From Parageobacillus thermantarcticus (GTDB lineage Bacteria > Bacillota > Bacilli > Bacillales > Anoxybacillaceae), in NCBI RefSeq assembly GCF_900111865.1, contig NZ_FOJS01000001.1:186001-250000 (forward strand): DNA of 64,000 bases, written 5' to 3'. A model generated the notes under the pieces. It worked only from the letters and a program-made list of their open reading frames with translations. It did no database searches and was not told where the DNA came from. This document shows positions 40,454-49,685 of this stretch, piece after piece; position 1 is the first letter of the stretch, and every line of letters begins with the position of its first letter. Both the position numbers and the translations under genes were made by a program.

Positions 40454-42226
40454 TTATTCTCGCAATTTCTGATAAATTTTTTCGGCCACAGGGCGCGGAA
40501 TGTTCGCTTTTTGCAATTCTTCGACCGTCGCTTCTTTTATGTTTTTAATGGAACCGAAATGCTTTAACAACGCTTTTTTTCGCTTTTCTCCAACGCCAGG
40601 GATGTCATCTAGCACAGAGCGCAACATCGTTTTTCCGCGCGTTTGCCGATGAAATGTCACCGCAAACCGATGCACCTCATCTTGAATGCGTTGCAATAAA
40701 TAAAACTCTTGACTGTTTCGCGCTAACGGAACGATTTGCGGCGGATCGCCCATGATTAACTCGGATGTGCGGTGCTTATCGTCTTTTGCGAGCCCGGCGA
40801 GCGGAATATCAAGCCCTAATTCGTTTTCAAGCACATCCCTTACCGCAGCTAAATGTCCTTTTCCGCCGTCAATAATAATTAAATCGGGAAGCGGAAGCTT
40901 TTCTTTCAGCACGCGCGTATAGCGTCTCCGCACCACCTCGCGCATCGATTCATAGTCATCCGGCCCCGCTACCGTTTTGACTTTGTATTTGCGGTACTCT
41001 TTTTTCTCCGGTTTTCCATCGATAAACACCACCATTGCCGAAACAGGATCCGTGCCATGAATGTTGGAGTTATCAAACGCCTCAATGCGATGCGGCGTCG
41101 GAATCCCCAACATTTTTCCTAAGTTTTCGACCGCTTTGATCGTCCGTTCTTCGTCTCGCTCGATTAAGTAAAATTTTTCTTTTAAAGCAATTGCCGCGTT
41201 TTTGCTGGCTAAATCAACAAGTTCTTTTTTCTTTCCTTTTTTCGGCTGAACGACCGTTACTTCCAGTAACTGCTCGGCAAGCTCGCCGTCAATGTCAACA
41301 GGCAAAATGACTTCTTTCGGCTTAAAGTGGTTCGCTTTTGTATAAAATTGTCCTAAAAATGTGAGGAGCTCTTCATCCGGGTCTTGATACATCGGAAACA
41401 TCGATACGTCACGTTCAATCAGTTTTCCTTGGCGAATGAAAAATACTTGCACGCACATCCAACCTTTGTCATACGCATAGCCGAACACATCGCGATCAAC
41501 GAAATCGTTCATGATCATCTTCTGCTTTTCCATCGTCGCTTCAATATGGGCGATTTGATCGCGATATTCTTTCGCCCGTTCAAATTCAAGCGCTTCGGCT
41601 GCTTTTCTCATCTTTTCCGCAAGTTCCTTTTTTACTTCTTTATACCCGCCGCTTAAAAAGCGGGCGATTTGTTCAACGATTTCTTTATTTTGCTGTTCGG
41701 ACACAGGATATACGCACGGTGCAAGACATTGCCCCATATGATAATATAAACAAACGCGGTTCGGCATAGTCGAACATTTGCGCAGCGGATAAATGCGATC
41801 TAACAGTTTCTTCGTTTCGTTTGCTGCCTGTACGTTCGGATACGGTCCGAAATATTTTCCGCCGTCTTTTTTCACTTTTCGTGTAATGATTAGGCGAGGA
41901 TGCTTTTCGGCGGTAATCTTGATAAACGGATAACTTTTGTCATCCTTAAGCATCACGTTATATTTCGGATCATACTTTTTGATTAAGTTCATTTCTAAAA
42001 TAAGTGCTTCGACGTTCGAAGAAGTGACGATATATTCAAAATCGGCAATTTCGTTGACAAGCCGCTGCGTTTTTCCGTCATGCGTGCCGGTGAAATACGA
42101 ACGCACGCGGTTTTTCAACACTTTTGCTTTGCCGACATATATGACGGTGCCATTTTTATCTTTCATCAAGTAACATCCCGGCTGCTCCGGAAGCACGGCT
42201 AATTTTTCTTTTAAGTGATCATGCAT
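40454..42226 (-). CDS. uvrC: Excinuclease ABC subunit C
   Basis: Makes both incisions in nucleotide excision repair. N-terminal GIY-YIG nuclease ([20 protein letters not shown]), a cysteine-containing region ([21 protein letters not shown]), a UvrB-interacting UVR motif around [12 protein letters not shown], a C-terminal RNase H-like nuclease ([31 protein letters not shown]) and helix-hairpin-helix repeats at the end. The frame opens with a GTG at 42235; GGAG placement favours an ATG at 42229 or 42226 (590 aa for the latter). In B. subtilis trxA is the neighbour upstream; here a membrane protein gene intervenes. Confidence 0.96.
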   Translation of the reverse strand: MHDHLKEKLAVLPEQPGCYLMKDKNGTVIYVGKAKVLKNRVRSYFTGTHDGKTQRLVNEIADFEYIVTSSNVEALILEMNLIKKYDPKYNVMLKDDKSYPFIKITAEKHPRLIITRKVKKDGGKYFGPYPNVQAANETKKLLDRIYPLRKCSTMPNRVCLYYHMGQCLAPCVYPVSEQQNKEIVEQIARFLSGGYKEVKKELAEKMRKAAEALEFERAKEYRDQIAHIEATMEKQKMIMNDFVDRDVFGYAYDKGWMCVQVFFIRQGKLIERDVSMFPMYQDPDEELLTFLGQFYTKANHFKPKEVILPVDIDGELAEQLLEVTVVQPKKGKKKELVDLASKNAAIALKEKFYLIERDEERTIKAVENLGKMLGIPTPHRIEAFDNSNIHGTDPVSAMVVFIDGKPEKKEYRKYKVKTVAGPDDYESMREVVRRRYTRVLKEKLPLPDLIIIDGGKGHLAAVRDVLENELGLDIPLAGLAKDDKHRTSELIMGDPPQIVPLARNSQEFYLLQRIQDEVHRFAVTFHRQTRGKTMLRSVLDDIPGVGEKRKKALLKHFGSIKNIKEATVEELQKANIPRPVAEKIYQKLRE

Positions 42227-42244
42227 CATAACCACTCCATCCCA

Positions 42245-42682
42245 TTAATTCAGCCATTCATACAGCGTAACGTTTCCGTACACTGGATCTGCCAGCGTGC
42301 TCGAACGATACGTTTTTACTTTCCGCACACGACCGGAAAGGGAAATTCCTTGCGCTCGAAAGCCTTTAATAACATGATCGGTCATATAAATTTTAACATG
42401 CTGATAGTTCTCCTTGTCCTGTAAAAAAAATGAAAAGTGCAGCACGTCTTTGTGCGGAAAACTAACATCGAGGTATTGGAGCACGCGCGTTTCTTCCCAT
42501 GTATACAAAACGAATTTCTCATTGCTTTTCTGTAAATCATACGCTAACTGGTATGTCGCTGGCAACTGTAGCGCTTGTTCGCGCAAATGCCATGTTCCCG
42601 TTACGAATTGCGCGGCTAACACAGCCACCGCTACGCTCCAGCGATACATAGAGACATATGATTGCGAATATAGCATGTCCAT
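42245..42682 (-). pseudogene. C-terminal part of the frameshifted membrane protein
   Basis: This 145-codon frame begins with a hydrophobic helix (SVAVAVLAAQFVTGTW) and continues as a soluble domain (REQALQLPATYQLAYDL; YGNVTLYEWLN at the end). It overlaps the 3' end of the frame 42631-43689 by 52 bp in a different register. Its own ATG has no good ribosome binding site. The simplest reading is that both frames were one protein of about 480 residues, broken by a single-base indel in the stretch 42634-42740. Either a real mutation, a sequencing error or recoding could explain it. Confidence 0.7.
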
Positions 42683-43689
42683 CCGTACAATAAAACGAGA
42701 TGAACAAGCGGGAGAATGTGGCGTGGCTTCTCAATATTTTGCGCAAATAGCGCCCAAAGAAAATAAACAAACCCGGAAACGAGAATCCAGCGCGGCAACA
42801 AGGATTTCCTCGCCCGCCATATCACCGTCCATACCACTATATACAAAAAAAGCAGGATTACGTTTTGGCACGCTATTCCTGTCCATAAAATATTATAAAA
42901 CAAAAAATGAATCACTCGCTCCCATAACGGCTGCGAGTCGCTTGCCGCCGTTCCCCCCCATTCTTCGAAATGGCCGCTCGTAAATGAAAGAGCCAGCTTG
43001 AAAAAAGACTGGAAGCTTCCTTCCGCCGCCGCGACCGCTATGATCCAAATCAACTGAAACAAGACAGCTGCCGCCAAAAAGCAGCCAATTCGGCGGACGT
43101 TGCGATGTTTTTTCCAATCTTCATACCATAAACATAAAATCGCGACCACAAATGGAGCGTACGACAAACGGATTCCCATCAATAAGCTAAAAAAAGCAAG
43201 CGGAAGAAGCTGTATCCACCATGCATCGCGCTTTCTCGCCAATTCGATCGCCCAAAAATACCACCACAGCACCGCCAGCGCCGCGCCGTCCGACATCGGC
43301 TGGCCAGCAATGAGCATCACATAGCTTGCCGACTGGCAAAGCGCGCTAACAAACAACGCCACGGCGGTCGAGTGATATTTTTTTACAAGAAAAACGATAG
43401 GAATCGTTGCGGAAAACATCGCAAGTACGTTGAAGATGGCCAACGCTTTTGCGGGATTATCGACGAATGCATGGACGAGCATGCCGCCAAGAACAAAATA
43501 CGGATATCCCGGAAAATGCGGCTGCATTGCCAATAAATCATAACGATCTAGCGCCAAGGCAAAATCGACTTGATCCCATGTCGCCGCGAAAGGGCTGGCG
43601 TAACGGATTTCCGCAAAGAGCAGGCTAAATAAAATGCCTAAACTGAAATACGACAAAAGCCGATTATTTCCTAGAAAATGTTTCAGCAT
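42631..43689 (-). CDS. Multi-pass membrane protein resembling PMT/ArnT-type glycosyltransferases (frameshifted at 3' end)
   Basis: About nine hydrophobic helices. The first extracytoplasmic loop has acidic and aromatic residues followed by QPHFPGYPYFVLGG, which resembles the N-terminal region of GT-C family enzymes (PMT, ArnT, DUF2723-like) that use lipid-linked sugars. I cannot assign donor or acceptor. GGGGAG precedes the ATG at 43689. The frame ends prematurely at 42631, while a second frame encodes a plausible last helix and C-terminal domain. The gene sits between uvrC and trxA, which are adjacent in B. subtilis, so it is an accessory insertion. Confidence 0.7.
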   Translation of the reverse strand: MLKHFLGNNRLLSYFSLGILFSLLFAEIRYASPFAATWDQVDFALALDRYDLLAMQPHFPGYPYFVLGGMLVHAFVDNPAKALAIFNVLAMFSATIPIVFLVKKYHSTAVALFVSALCQSASYVMLIAGQPMSDGAALAVLWWYFWAIELARKRDAWWIQLLPLAFFSLLMGIRLSYAPFVVAILCLWYEDWKKHRNVRRIGCFLAAAVLFQLIWIIAVAAAEGSFQSFFKLALSFTSGHFEEWGGTAASDSQPLWERVIHFLFYNILWTGIACQNVILLFLYIVVWTVIWRARKSLLPRWILVSGFVYFLWALFAQNIEKPRHILPLVHLVLLYGWTCYIRNHMSLCIAGA

Positions 43690-44017
43690 TTTTCTCCCCT
43701 TTTTCGGTTCTTATGCAATCTTGGCGATAGGAAGGAGGCTAATTGAGAAAATTAGTGTGCAAGTTAGAATCTTTAGCTTCTCATTCGATCAAATCCGCAA
43801 AATTATGTAAAAACAAAACGATAAAAAGCGGTTTTATTTTTTCCGTAATTCCAAGTTTACTGTACTGGTAATAGAATTTTACACAATAATTGGTACTTGA
43901 CCGAGAATACCCTACCTTTTTCTTTTTGGTCTAGCAAAATGTGTTACACAAAATTTTATACATCATCATTTTCTAAATTTAGTCAATTGTCTTTTTATAC
44001 TTTTAGTTATCAATCAC
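43690..44017. other. AT-rich intergenic region without a recognised gene
   Basis: About 330 bp between the membrane protein gene and the trxA terminator. It contains a small inverted repeat (CTAATTGAGAAAATTAG near 43738-43754) and AT-rich stretches, but no ORF with a ribosome binding site, no tRNA and no promoter I would defend. Confidence 0.5.
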
Positions 44018-44053
44018 AAAAAAAGAGATTCAGACGATATTCGCCTGAATCTC
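44018..44053 (-). terminator. Terminator of trxA
   Basis: GAGATTCAG (44045-44053 on the minus strand) pairs with CTGAATCTC (44025-44033), followed by a run of seven T. Confidence 0.92.
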
Positions 44054-44069
44054 CTTGAAGAACAATGAA

Positions 44070-44384
44070 TTATACGTGTTTTTCCAGCAATTGAATAAGC
44101 GCTTCTTTCGGCTGGTAGCCTACCGTTTTGTCGACAAGCTCTCCGTTTTTGAAGACAAGCAGCGTCGGAATGCTCATCACGCCGAATTTCGAAGCGGTTT
44201 CTTGGTTTTCGTCGACGTTCACTTTTACGATTTTCACTTTATCGCCCATTTCTTTGTCCACTTCTTCAAGAACCGGCGCAACCATGCGGCAAGGTCCGCA
44301 CCAAGGCGCCCAGAAATCGACCAATGTTAAGCCTTCTTTCGTTTCTGCCGCAAATGTTTGATCTGTCGCATTTACAATCGCCAT
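44070..44384 (-). CDS. trxA: Thioredoxin
   Basis: General protein disulfide reductase of the cytoplasm. Active site WCGPC with Cys29 and Cys32, cis-proline motif [12 protein letters not shown]; 104 aa. AGGAGG precedes the ATG. Its upstream region has a TATACT -10 preceded by TG (44423-44431). Confidence 0.98.
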   Translation of the reverse strand: MAIVNATDQTFAAETKEGLTLVDFWAPWCGPCRMVAPVLEEVDKEMGDKVKIVKVNVDENQETASKFGVMSIPTLLVFKNGELVDKTVGYQPKEALIQLLEKHV

Positions 44385-44422
44385 TCTGTATTCCTCCTAT
44401 TTCACTTTTATGTTGTAAGCAA

Positions 44423-44431
44423 AGTATATCA
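44423..44431 (-). promoter_or_regulatory. Extended -10 of a trxA promoter
   Basis: Minus-strand TGATATACT, 39 bp upstream of the trxA start. No clear -35 was found at the expected distance. Confidence 0.5.
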
Positions 44432-44507
44432 TGCAAATAGAGTTTAGTGCGAATGTTTTGCTTCGTTTCTAATATTCGCTTTTCAACAATAATTATGCCT
44501 TTGCTAG

Positions 44508-44553
44508 ACAGCAGAAAACGAGCAAAGCGGGATTCGCTTCACTCGTTTTCCCC
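44508..44553 (-). terminator. Terminator after etfA
   Basis: GAAAACGAG and CTCGTTTTC (44514-44522, 44542-44550), with an inner GAAGCG/CGCTT helix, just after the etfA stop. T residues are mainly in the stem itself. Confidence 0.65.
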
Positions 44554-44557
44554 AAGA

Positions 44558-45535
44558 TTACGAGTGCACTTTTAATTTTTTAAACTCTTCCGTTAACAAC
44601 GGAACGACTTCAAATAAGTCACCGACAATGCCGTAATCTGCCACCTTGAAAATGTTTGCCTCTGGGTCTTTGTTAATCGCGACGATCACTTTCGAGTTCG
44701 ACATGCCTGCTAAATGTTGAATCGCTCCAGAAATGCCGCAAGCGATATAAAGGTCCGGCGTGACGACTTTGCCCGTTTGCCCGATCTGTAGCGAGTAATC
44801 GCAATATCCTGCATCGCACGCGCCACGCGAGGCGCCGACCGCACCGCCCAACACCTCGGCAAGTTCTTGCAGCGGCTTAAAACCTTCCGCGCTTTTTACG
44901 CCGCGGCCGCCGGCAACGATCACTTTTGCTTCAGATAGGTCGATTCCTTCCGCCGTTTTGCGAACGACTTCTTTTACGATAGTGCGCAAATCTTTAATGT
45001 CGACGGAAATCGCTTTTACCTCCCCAGAACGCGATTCATCGCGCTCTAGCGGCTGAATGTTGTTTGGACGCACCGTCACAAAGATCATGCCGTCTGTAAC
45101 GATTTTCTTTTCAAACGCTTTTCCAGAGTAAATCGGACGTGTAAAGATAAGGTTGCCGCCTGCTTCTTCCACAGACACCACATCAGAAACAAGACCGGAG
45201 TTTAATTTAATCGCTAATTTCGGCGATAAGTCTTTTCCTAAAGCGGTGTGACCAAATACGATTCCTTCTGGTTTTTCTGCATCAACCACCGCCATAAGCG
45301 CTTGCGAATAACCGTCAGATGTGTAATGCTTTAAATTAGTATGTTCGACGACAACAACGCGATCTGCGCCATGGAAAAGTAATTCATTTGCATAGGATTG
45401 AACGCTTTCTCCGACAAGAACGGATACGACTTCCCCTCCTTGAGCGATCGTCTTTGCTGCAGCGATCGTCTCAAATGAAACGTTTCTTAATGATCCGTCG
45501 CGAATTTCTGCCAACGCAAGTACTTTCCGTGCCAT
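44558..45535 (-). CDS. etfA: Electron transfer flavoprotein, alpha subunit
   Basis: With EtfB, accepts electrons from acyl-CoA dehydrogenases and passes them to the respiratory chain. The C-terminal FAD domain shows VVTPDLYIACGISGAIQHL and VIVAINKDPEANIF. The open frame begins in etfB at 45601; GGGGG before the ATG at 45535 gives the family length (325 aa). Last gene of the fatty-acid degradation group. Confidence 0.96.
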   Translation of the reverse strand: MARKVLALAEIRDGSLRNVSFETIAAAKTIAQGGEVVSVLVGESVQSYANELLFHGADRVVVVEHTNLKHYTSDGYSQALMAVVDAEKPEGIVFGHTALGKDLSPKLAIKLNSGLVSDVVSVEEAGGNLIFTRPIYSGKAFEKKIVTDGMIFVTVRPNNIQPLERDESRSGEVKAISVDIKDLRTIVKEVVRKTAEGIDLSEAKVIVAGGRGVKSAEGFKPLQELAEVLGGAVGASRGACDAGYCDYSLQIGQTGKVVTPDLYIACGISGAIQHLAGMSNSKVIVAINKDPEANIFKVADYGIVGDLFEVVPLLTEEFKKLKVHS

Positions 45536-45563
45536 TTTCAATCCCCCTACTTTATTGATAAAA

Positions 45564-46337
45564 TCAGACCACTTTTGCTTCGGAACGCAACAGCCGGACA
45601 AGTTCTTTCACTTGATCGGCAATGTCTCCCTCGAGAATTTTTCCAGCTTCCCGTTTCGGCGGCAAGAATACTTCGATCGTTTTTGTTTTCGCTTCGACAT
45701 CTTCTTCCTCAAGATCTAAGTCATCCAATTCCAATTCTTCAAGCGGTTTCTTTTTCGCTTTCATAATGCCTGGAAGCGACGGATAGCGCGGCTCGTTAAG
45801 TCCTTGCTGCGCCGTCACAAGCAACGGAAGCGACGTTTCGATCACCACTTCATCCCCTTCGACATCGCGGACGACCGTCACTTTATCGCCGTCAATATCG
45901 AGTTTCGTAATTGTCGTCACATACGGGATTCCCAGCAATTCCGCTACGCGCGGGCCGACTTGTCCTGAACCGCCGTCAATCGCGACGTTGCCGGCTAGAA
46001 TCAAATCAGGCTCTTTATCTTTCAAATATTCTGCAATAATTTTCGCTGTCGTATATTGGTCATGTGCCTCGATGTCATCTTCTACGTTAATCAACACCGC
46101 TTTGTCGCACCCCATCGCTAGCGCCGTGCGCAACTCTTTTTCCGCATCCTCATTGCCCACCGTCACTACCGTTACTTCGCCGCCATGTTTGTCGCGCACT
46201 TGAATCGCTTCTTCAATCGCGTATTCATCGTACGGGTTAATAATAAATTCCGCTCCTTCTTCATTTACTTTGCCGTCAACAATCGTAATTTTTTCTTCTG
46301 TATCGAATGTGCGTTTCATTAAGACAAAAATATTCAT
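45564..46337 (-). CDS. etfB: Electron transfer flavoprotein, beta subunit
   Basis: Partner of EtfA that binds AMP. The start MNIFVLMKRTFDTEEKI, the segment INPYDEYAIEEAIQVRD and the ETF-beta signature area VETSLPLLVTAQQGLNEPRY (here IETSLPLLVTAQQG) are intact; 257 aa. It is followed after 28 bp by etfA. Confidence 0.96.
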   Translation of the reverse strand: MNIFVLMKRTFDTEEKITIVDGKVNEEGAEFIINPYDEYAIEEAIQVRDKHGGEVTVVTVGNEDAEKELRTALAMGCDKAVLINVEDDIEAHDQYTTAKIIAEYLKDKEPDLILAGNVAIDGGSGQVGPRVAELLGIPYVTTITKLDIDGDKVTVVRDVEGDEVVIETSLPLLVTAQQGLNEPRYPSLPGIMKAKKKPLEELELDDLDLEEEDVEAKTKTIEVFLPPKREAGKILEGDIADQVKELVRLLRSEAKVV

Positions 46338-46400
46338 GAAAGCCCCTCCTCTTTTGACAAAACATTATTTTAGTTTAAAAGATTCAGTTAATTAACAACA

Positions 46401-47174
46401 CTATTTGCCGCGAAAGGTTGGCGGGCGTTTTTCGATGAATGCCTGCACTCCTTCTTTCGCATCTTCTGACGTAAACACGCTCCCAAACAGTTCAGCTTCC
46501 TCACGCATCGCTTCCTGGAACGATTTTTCTTTAAAGGCGTTCAAAAGCTGCAATGTCGCGCGAATGGAAAGCGGGCTTTTTTGCGCGATTTTTTTCGCCA
46601 GTTTTTTTGCTTCCTCCAGCAGTTGTTTTTCCGGCACCGCCTTGTTTGCCAAGCCCCATTGCACCGCTTCCGTTCCGGTAATCGGTTCGCTCGTCCACAT
46701 CATCTCGGCTGCTTTGCCGAAGCCGACGTAGCTAGGAAGCCGCTGCGTTCCGGCAAAGCCAGGTATAATGCCAAGCTGCAGCTCCGGCAGGCCGAGTTTG
46801 GCATTTTCGGAAACAACGCGAATGTGGCAACTCATCGCTAACTCCAATCCGCCGCCTAACGCCGCGCCATGGACCGCCGCAATCACCGGCTTTGCAAACC
46901 GCTCGATGCGCTCCATCAACTGCTGACCAGCTCTTGACAGCTTTACGGCTTCTTCGCTAGATTTGATGGACGTAAACTCTTTAATATCGGCACCTGCCGA
47001 GAAAAATTTCCCTTCACCGTGAAGAAGCACGACGCGGACATTTTCATCCGCTTCCAGTTCATCCAACAATGATGAAAGCTCTTTCAAAACAGCGGATGAA
47101 AGAGCGTTTGCCGGAGGACGGGAAAACGTTACGTCCGCGACAAACTCTTCTTTATGAACGCGAAAAAATTCCAT
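46401..47174 (-). CDS. fadB: Enoyl-CoA hydratase (FadB/YsiB)
   Basis: Crotonase-fold hydratase of beta-oxidation. Oxyanion-hole residues are in FSAGADIKEF and AALGGGLELAMSCHIR; LPELQLGIIPGFAGTQRL carries the catalytic-region glutamate. Length is 257 aa. GAGGAG precedes the ATG. It lies between fadR and etfB, as in the B. subtilis lcfA-fadR-fadB-etfB-etfA operon. Confidence 0.93.
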   Translation of the reverse strand: MEFFRVHKEEFVADVTFSRPPANALSSAVLKELSSLLDELEADENVRVVLLHGEGKFFSAGADIKEFTSIKSSEEAVKLSRAGQQLMERIERFAKPVIAAVHGAALGGGLELAMSCHIRVVSENAKLGLPELQLGIIPGFAGTQRLPSYVGFGKAAEMMWTSEPITGTEAVQWGLANKAVPEKQLLEEAKKLAKKIAQKSPLSIRATLQLLNAFKEKSFQEAMREEAELFGSVFTSEDAKEGVQAFIEKRPPTFRGK

Positions 47175-47213
47175 GTAATCTCCTCTCCCCCTTTAAACAA
47201 ATATGCAATCTTG

Positions 47214-47801
47214 CTAAGAAGATGCACAACCTTTTGTCAATAATTCGTAAACCGGCTTCGCTAATGCGACTAGATCATACTTTTGCTCGTTCATTACCCA
47301 TGTCGTCACCGTTTCGTCAATCGCTCCAAAAATCATTTGCCTTGTGAGACGAATATCTAAATCACGGCGAAACTCGCCTTTTTCAATCCCTTCTTTCACA
47401 ATTTCATCAATAATGCGCAAATATCTTTTTAACACTTCATTAATCCGAAGCCGTAATTCTTTATTCGATTGACGAAGCTCTAATTGAGTAACGACGGCTA
47501 GATGATGATCTTGCGCCAGCGATTCAAAATGTTTCTTAACTAATACGTACAATTTCTCTAAAGGGCTCGAAATTCCTGCTATCTCCTGTTCGATTTTCTC
47601 GATAAAGGAGCCCATTTTTTCTTGAAACAGCGATATAAGAATGTCTTCTTTATTTTTAAAATAAAGATAAATCGTTCCGTCCGCGACCCCCGCCTGTTTG
47701 GCGATTTTCGATACTTGTGCATGATGATAGCCATGTTCGGCAATGACTACGACTGCTGCATCGATGATTTGTTTAAATTTCGGCTTATCTCTTCTCAACA
47801 T
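47214..47801 (-). CDS. fadR: Fatty-acid degradation repressor FadR (TetR family)
   Basis: Long-chain acyl-CoA-responsive repressor of fatty-acid degradation in bacilli (formerly YsiA). N-terminal TetR helix-turn-helix: VIAEHGYHHAQVSKIAKQAG then DGTIYLYFKNKEDIL. The open frame starts at 47837, but AAAGGAG precedes the ATG at 47801 (195 aa). A perfect dyad resembling the FadR box lies 22 bp upstream, suggesting autoregulation. Confidence 0.93.
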   Translation of the reverse strand: MLRRDKPKFKQIIDAAVVVIAEHGYHHAQVSKIAKQAGVADGTIYLYFKNKEDILISLFQEKMGSFIEKIEQEIAGISSPLEKLYVLVKKHFESLAQDHHLAVVTQLELRQSNKELRLRINEVLKRYLRIIDEIVKEGIEKGEFRRDLDIRLTRQMIFGAIDETVTTWVMNEQKYDLVALAKPVYELLTKGCASS

Positions 47802-47822
47802 CCATTCTCCTTTACGAAAATA

Positions 47823-47840
47823 TGAATGAGCAATCATTCA
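47823..47840. promoter_or_regulatory. FadR operator
   Basis: TGAATGAGCAATCATTCA is a perfect 7-4-7 palindrome and agrees with the B. subtilis FadR consensus TGAATGAMTANTCATTCA at all but two central positions. It lies between lcfA and fadR. I did not find a similar box in front of lcfA. Confidence 0.85.
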
Positions 47841-47895
47841 TATTTTCATTTTAAAGACCCCTTGCTTGTTTTGTCAAGACAAAGTCACATAAAAT

Positions 47896-49584
47896 CTAAA
47901 CGGATTCGTTATTTTTTTTCATTTCTTCCTCGAGCAATGCTCGTCGCAAAATTTTCCCAACTGCTGTTTTTGGCAGTTCTTTGCGGAACTCATAGATGCG
48001 CGGCACTTTATATGCCGCCAATCGGCTTCTCATAAATTGATCCAATTCCTCTTCCGTACATTGTTCTCCTTGTTTAAGAACGACAAACGCTTTGACTGTT
48101 TCTCCGCGGTATTCATCTGGAACGCCAACGACTACTGCTTCCTGTACTTTTGGATGCTCATATAACACTTCTTCCACTTCGCGTGGATAAATGTTGTAAC
48201 CGCTTGCGATAATAATGTCTTTTTTACGGTCAACGATGTAAAAATAGCCGCGTTCATCCATATAACCGATATCTCCCGTATATAGCCATCCTCCGCGCAA
48301 AACGTTCTCCGTTTCATGCGGCTGATTCCAATATCCTTTCATGACTTGCGGGCCGCGGACAACGAGTTCGCCGATTTCGTTCACCTTTGCTTCTTCGCCC
48401 GTTTCCAATGACACGATTTTCGCTTCCGTATCCGGCCAAGGCACACCGATGCTTCCTTTCACCCGTTCTCCGTCCCATACAAAATTGCTGTGAGTAACAG
48501 GAGATGCTTCTGTTAATCCGTACCCTTCGATCAGTTTTCCACCAGTCACTTTTTCAAATTTTTCTTGTATTTCCACTGGCAACGGCGCTGATCCGCTAAT
48601 GCACACTTTGATGGAAGATAAGTCATAGCGCGGTAAATTCGGGTGATTTAATAGCGCAATATACATCGTCGGCGCTCCCGGAAACAACGTCGGTCTCAGC
48701 TTTTCAATCGTTTTTAATGTTGTTTCCACATCGAATCGCGGCAAAAGAATCATTTTATACGCTTGCATGATCGCTAAATTCATGATCGTTGTCATGCCAT
48801 ACACGTGGAAAAACGGCAATATCCCTAAAATCGACTCCGTTCCTTTTCCGCATCGATACATCCAATGGGCGCACATTAACGTGTTGGCGATTAAATTTCG
48901 ATGCGTAAGCATAGCTGCTTTTGGCACACCAGTCGTTCCGCCAGTATACTGCAATAACGCCACATCTTCAACGGGGTCAAGCGCTATGTTTGGCTCCGTT
49001 ATGTTCGGACGTGACATTATTTTAGAAAATAAATGTTGGTCGCTCCGTTCTTCCACTTTGACAATCGCCGGCTGCCCCTGCTTCCACTGCATGAGCGGAT
49101 ACAGCCATTTTTTCACCGTCGGCAAATAGTCCTTGATGCTTGTAATGATCAGATGCTTGACGTTTGCCTTCGCTTTTGCTTTTGCCGCTTTCGGATAAAG
49201 CATGTCAAGCGTAATGAGCACCGTCGCTCCGCTGTCATTCAGCTGATATTCCAACTCGTGCTCCGTATAAAGCGGATTCGTCTGCACGACAATGCCTCCC
49301 GCCAATAACACCCCATAATAGCTGACAACCGCTTGCGGGCAGTTTGGCAGCATAATCGAGACACGATCTCCTTTTTGCAATCCGATCTTCCGCAAATAAT
49401 TCGCCAATGTGAGCGCCTGTTCATAAACTTCATGAAATGTAAGCGTTTTCCCAAAGAAATAAATCGCATCATTCCCTCCGAATTCCGCCGCTGTTTCCCG
49501 CAAGTAATCAGGCAACGTTTTATTAGGATAATCAAGGTGATGTGGAATTTCCGGCGGATAATGTGCAAGCCATCGTTTTTCCAT
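47896..49584 (-). CDS. lcfA: Long-chain fatty acid--CoA ligase
   Basis: Activates fatty acids to acyl-CoA with ATP. AMP-binding signature YTGGTTGVPKAAMLTHRN, VSGSAPLP-type region (ISGSAPLPVEIQEKFEK), LYTGDIGYMDERGYFYIVDR and the C-terminal lysine motif PKTAVGKILRRAL. Length is 562 aa, as in B. subtilis LcfA. AGGAGGG precedes the ATG. First gene of the fad-etf group. Confidence 0.95.
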   Translation of the reverse strand: MEKRWLAHYPPEIPHHLDYPNKTLPDYLRETAAEFGGNDAIYFFGKTLTFHEVYEQALTLANYLRKIGLQKGDRVSIMLPNCPQAVVSYYGVLLAGGIVVQTNPLYTEHELEYQLNDSGATVLITLDMLYPKAAKAKAKANVKHLIITSIKDYLPTVKKWLYPLMQWKQGQPAIVKVEERSDQHLFSKIMSRPNITEPNIALDPVEDVALLQYTGGTTGVPKAAMLTHRNLIANTLMCAHWMYRCGKGTESILGILPFFHVYGMTTIMNLAIMQAYKMILLPRFDVETTLKTIEKLRPTLFPGAPTMYIALLNHPNLPRYDLSSIKVCISGSAPLPVEIQEKFEKVTGGKLIEGYGLTEASPVTHSNFVWDGERVKGSIGVPWPDTEAKIVSLETGEEAKVNEIGELVVRGPQVMKGYWNQPHETENVLRGGWLYTGDIGYMDERGYFYIVDRKKDIIIASGYNIYPREVEEVLYEHPKVQEAVVVGVPDEYRGETVKAFVVLKQGEQCTEEELDQFMRSRLAAYKVPRIYEFRKELPKTAVGKILRRALLEEEMKKNNESV

Positions 49585-49629
49585 CGTACCCCTCCTATAT
49601 TCGAAAATTTCAGATGATTTATTTTTATT

Positions 49630-49658
49630 TTATTACACTTTTTCGAATTTTACATCAA
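49630..49658 (-). promoter_or_regulatory. Candidate sigma-A promoter of lcfA
   Basis: Minus-strand TTGATG (49653-49658) and TAATAA (49630-49635), 17-bp spacer. The -35 begins within the T run of the preceding terminator. Confidence 0.65.
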
Positions 49659-49685
49659 AAAAGCGTCCTAGTAAGTAGGACGCTA
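49655..49685 (-). terminator. Terminator of the mutS2-side genes, before lcfA
   Basis: AGCGTCCTA and TAGGACGCT form a 9-bp stem followed on the minus strand by TTTTTTGATG. It overlaps the stop codon of the 54-aa ORF. Confidence 0.88.
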
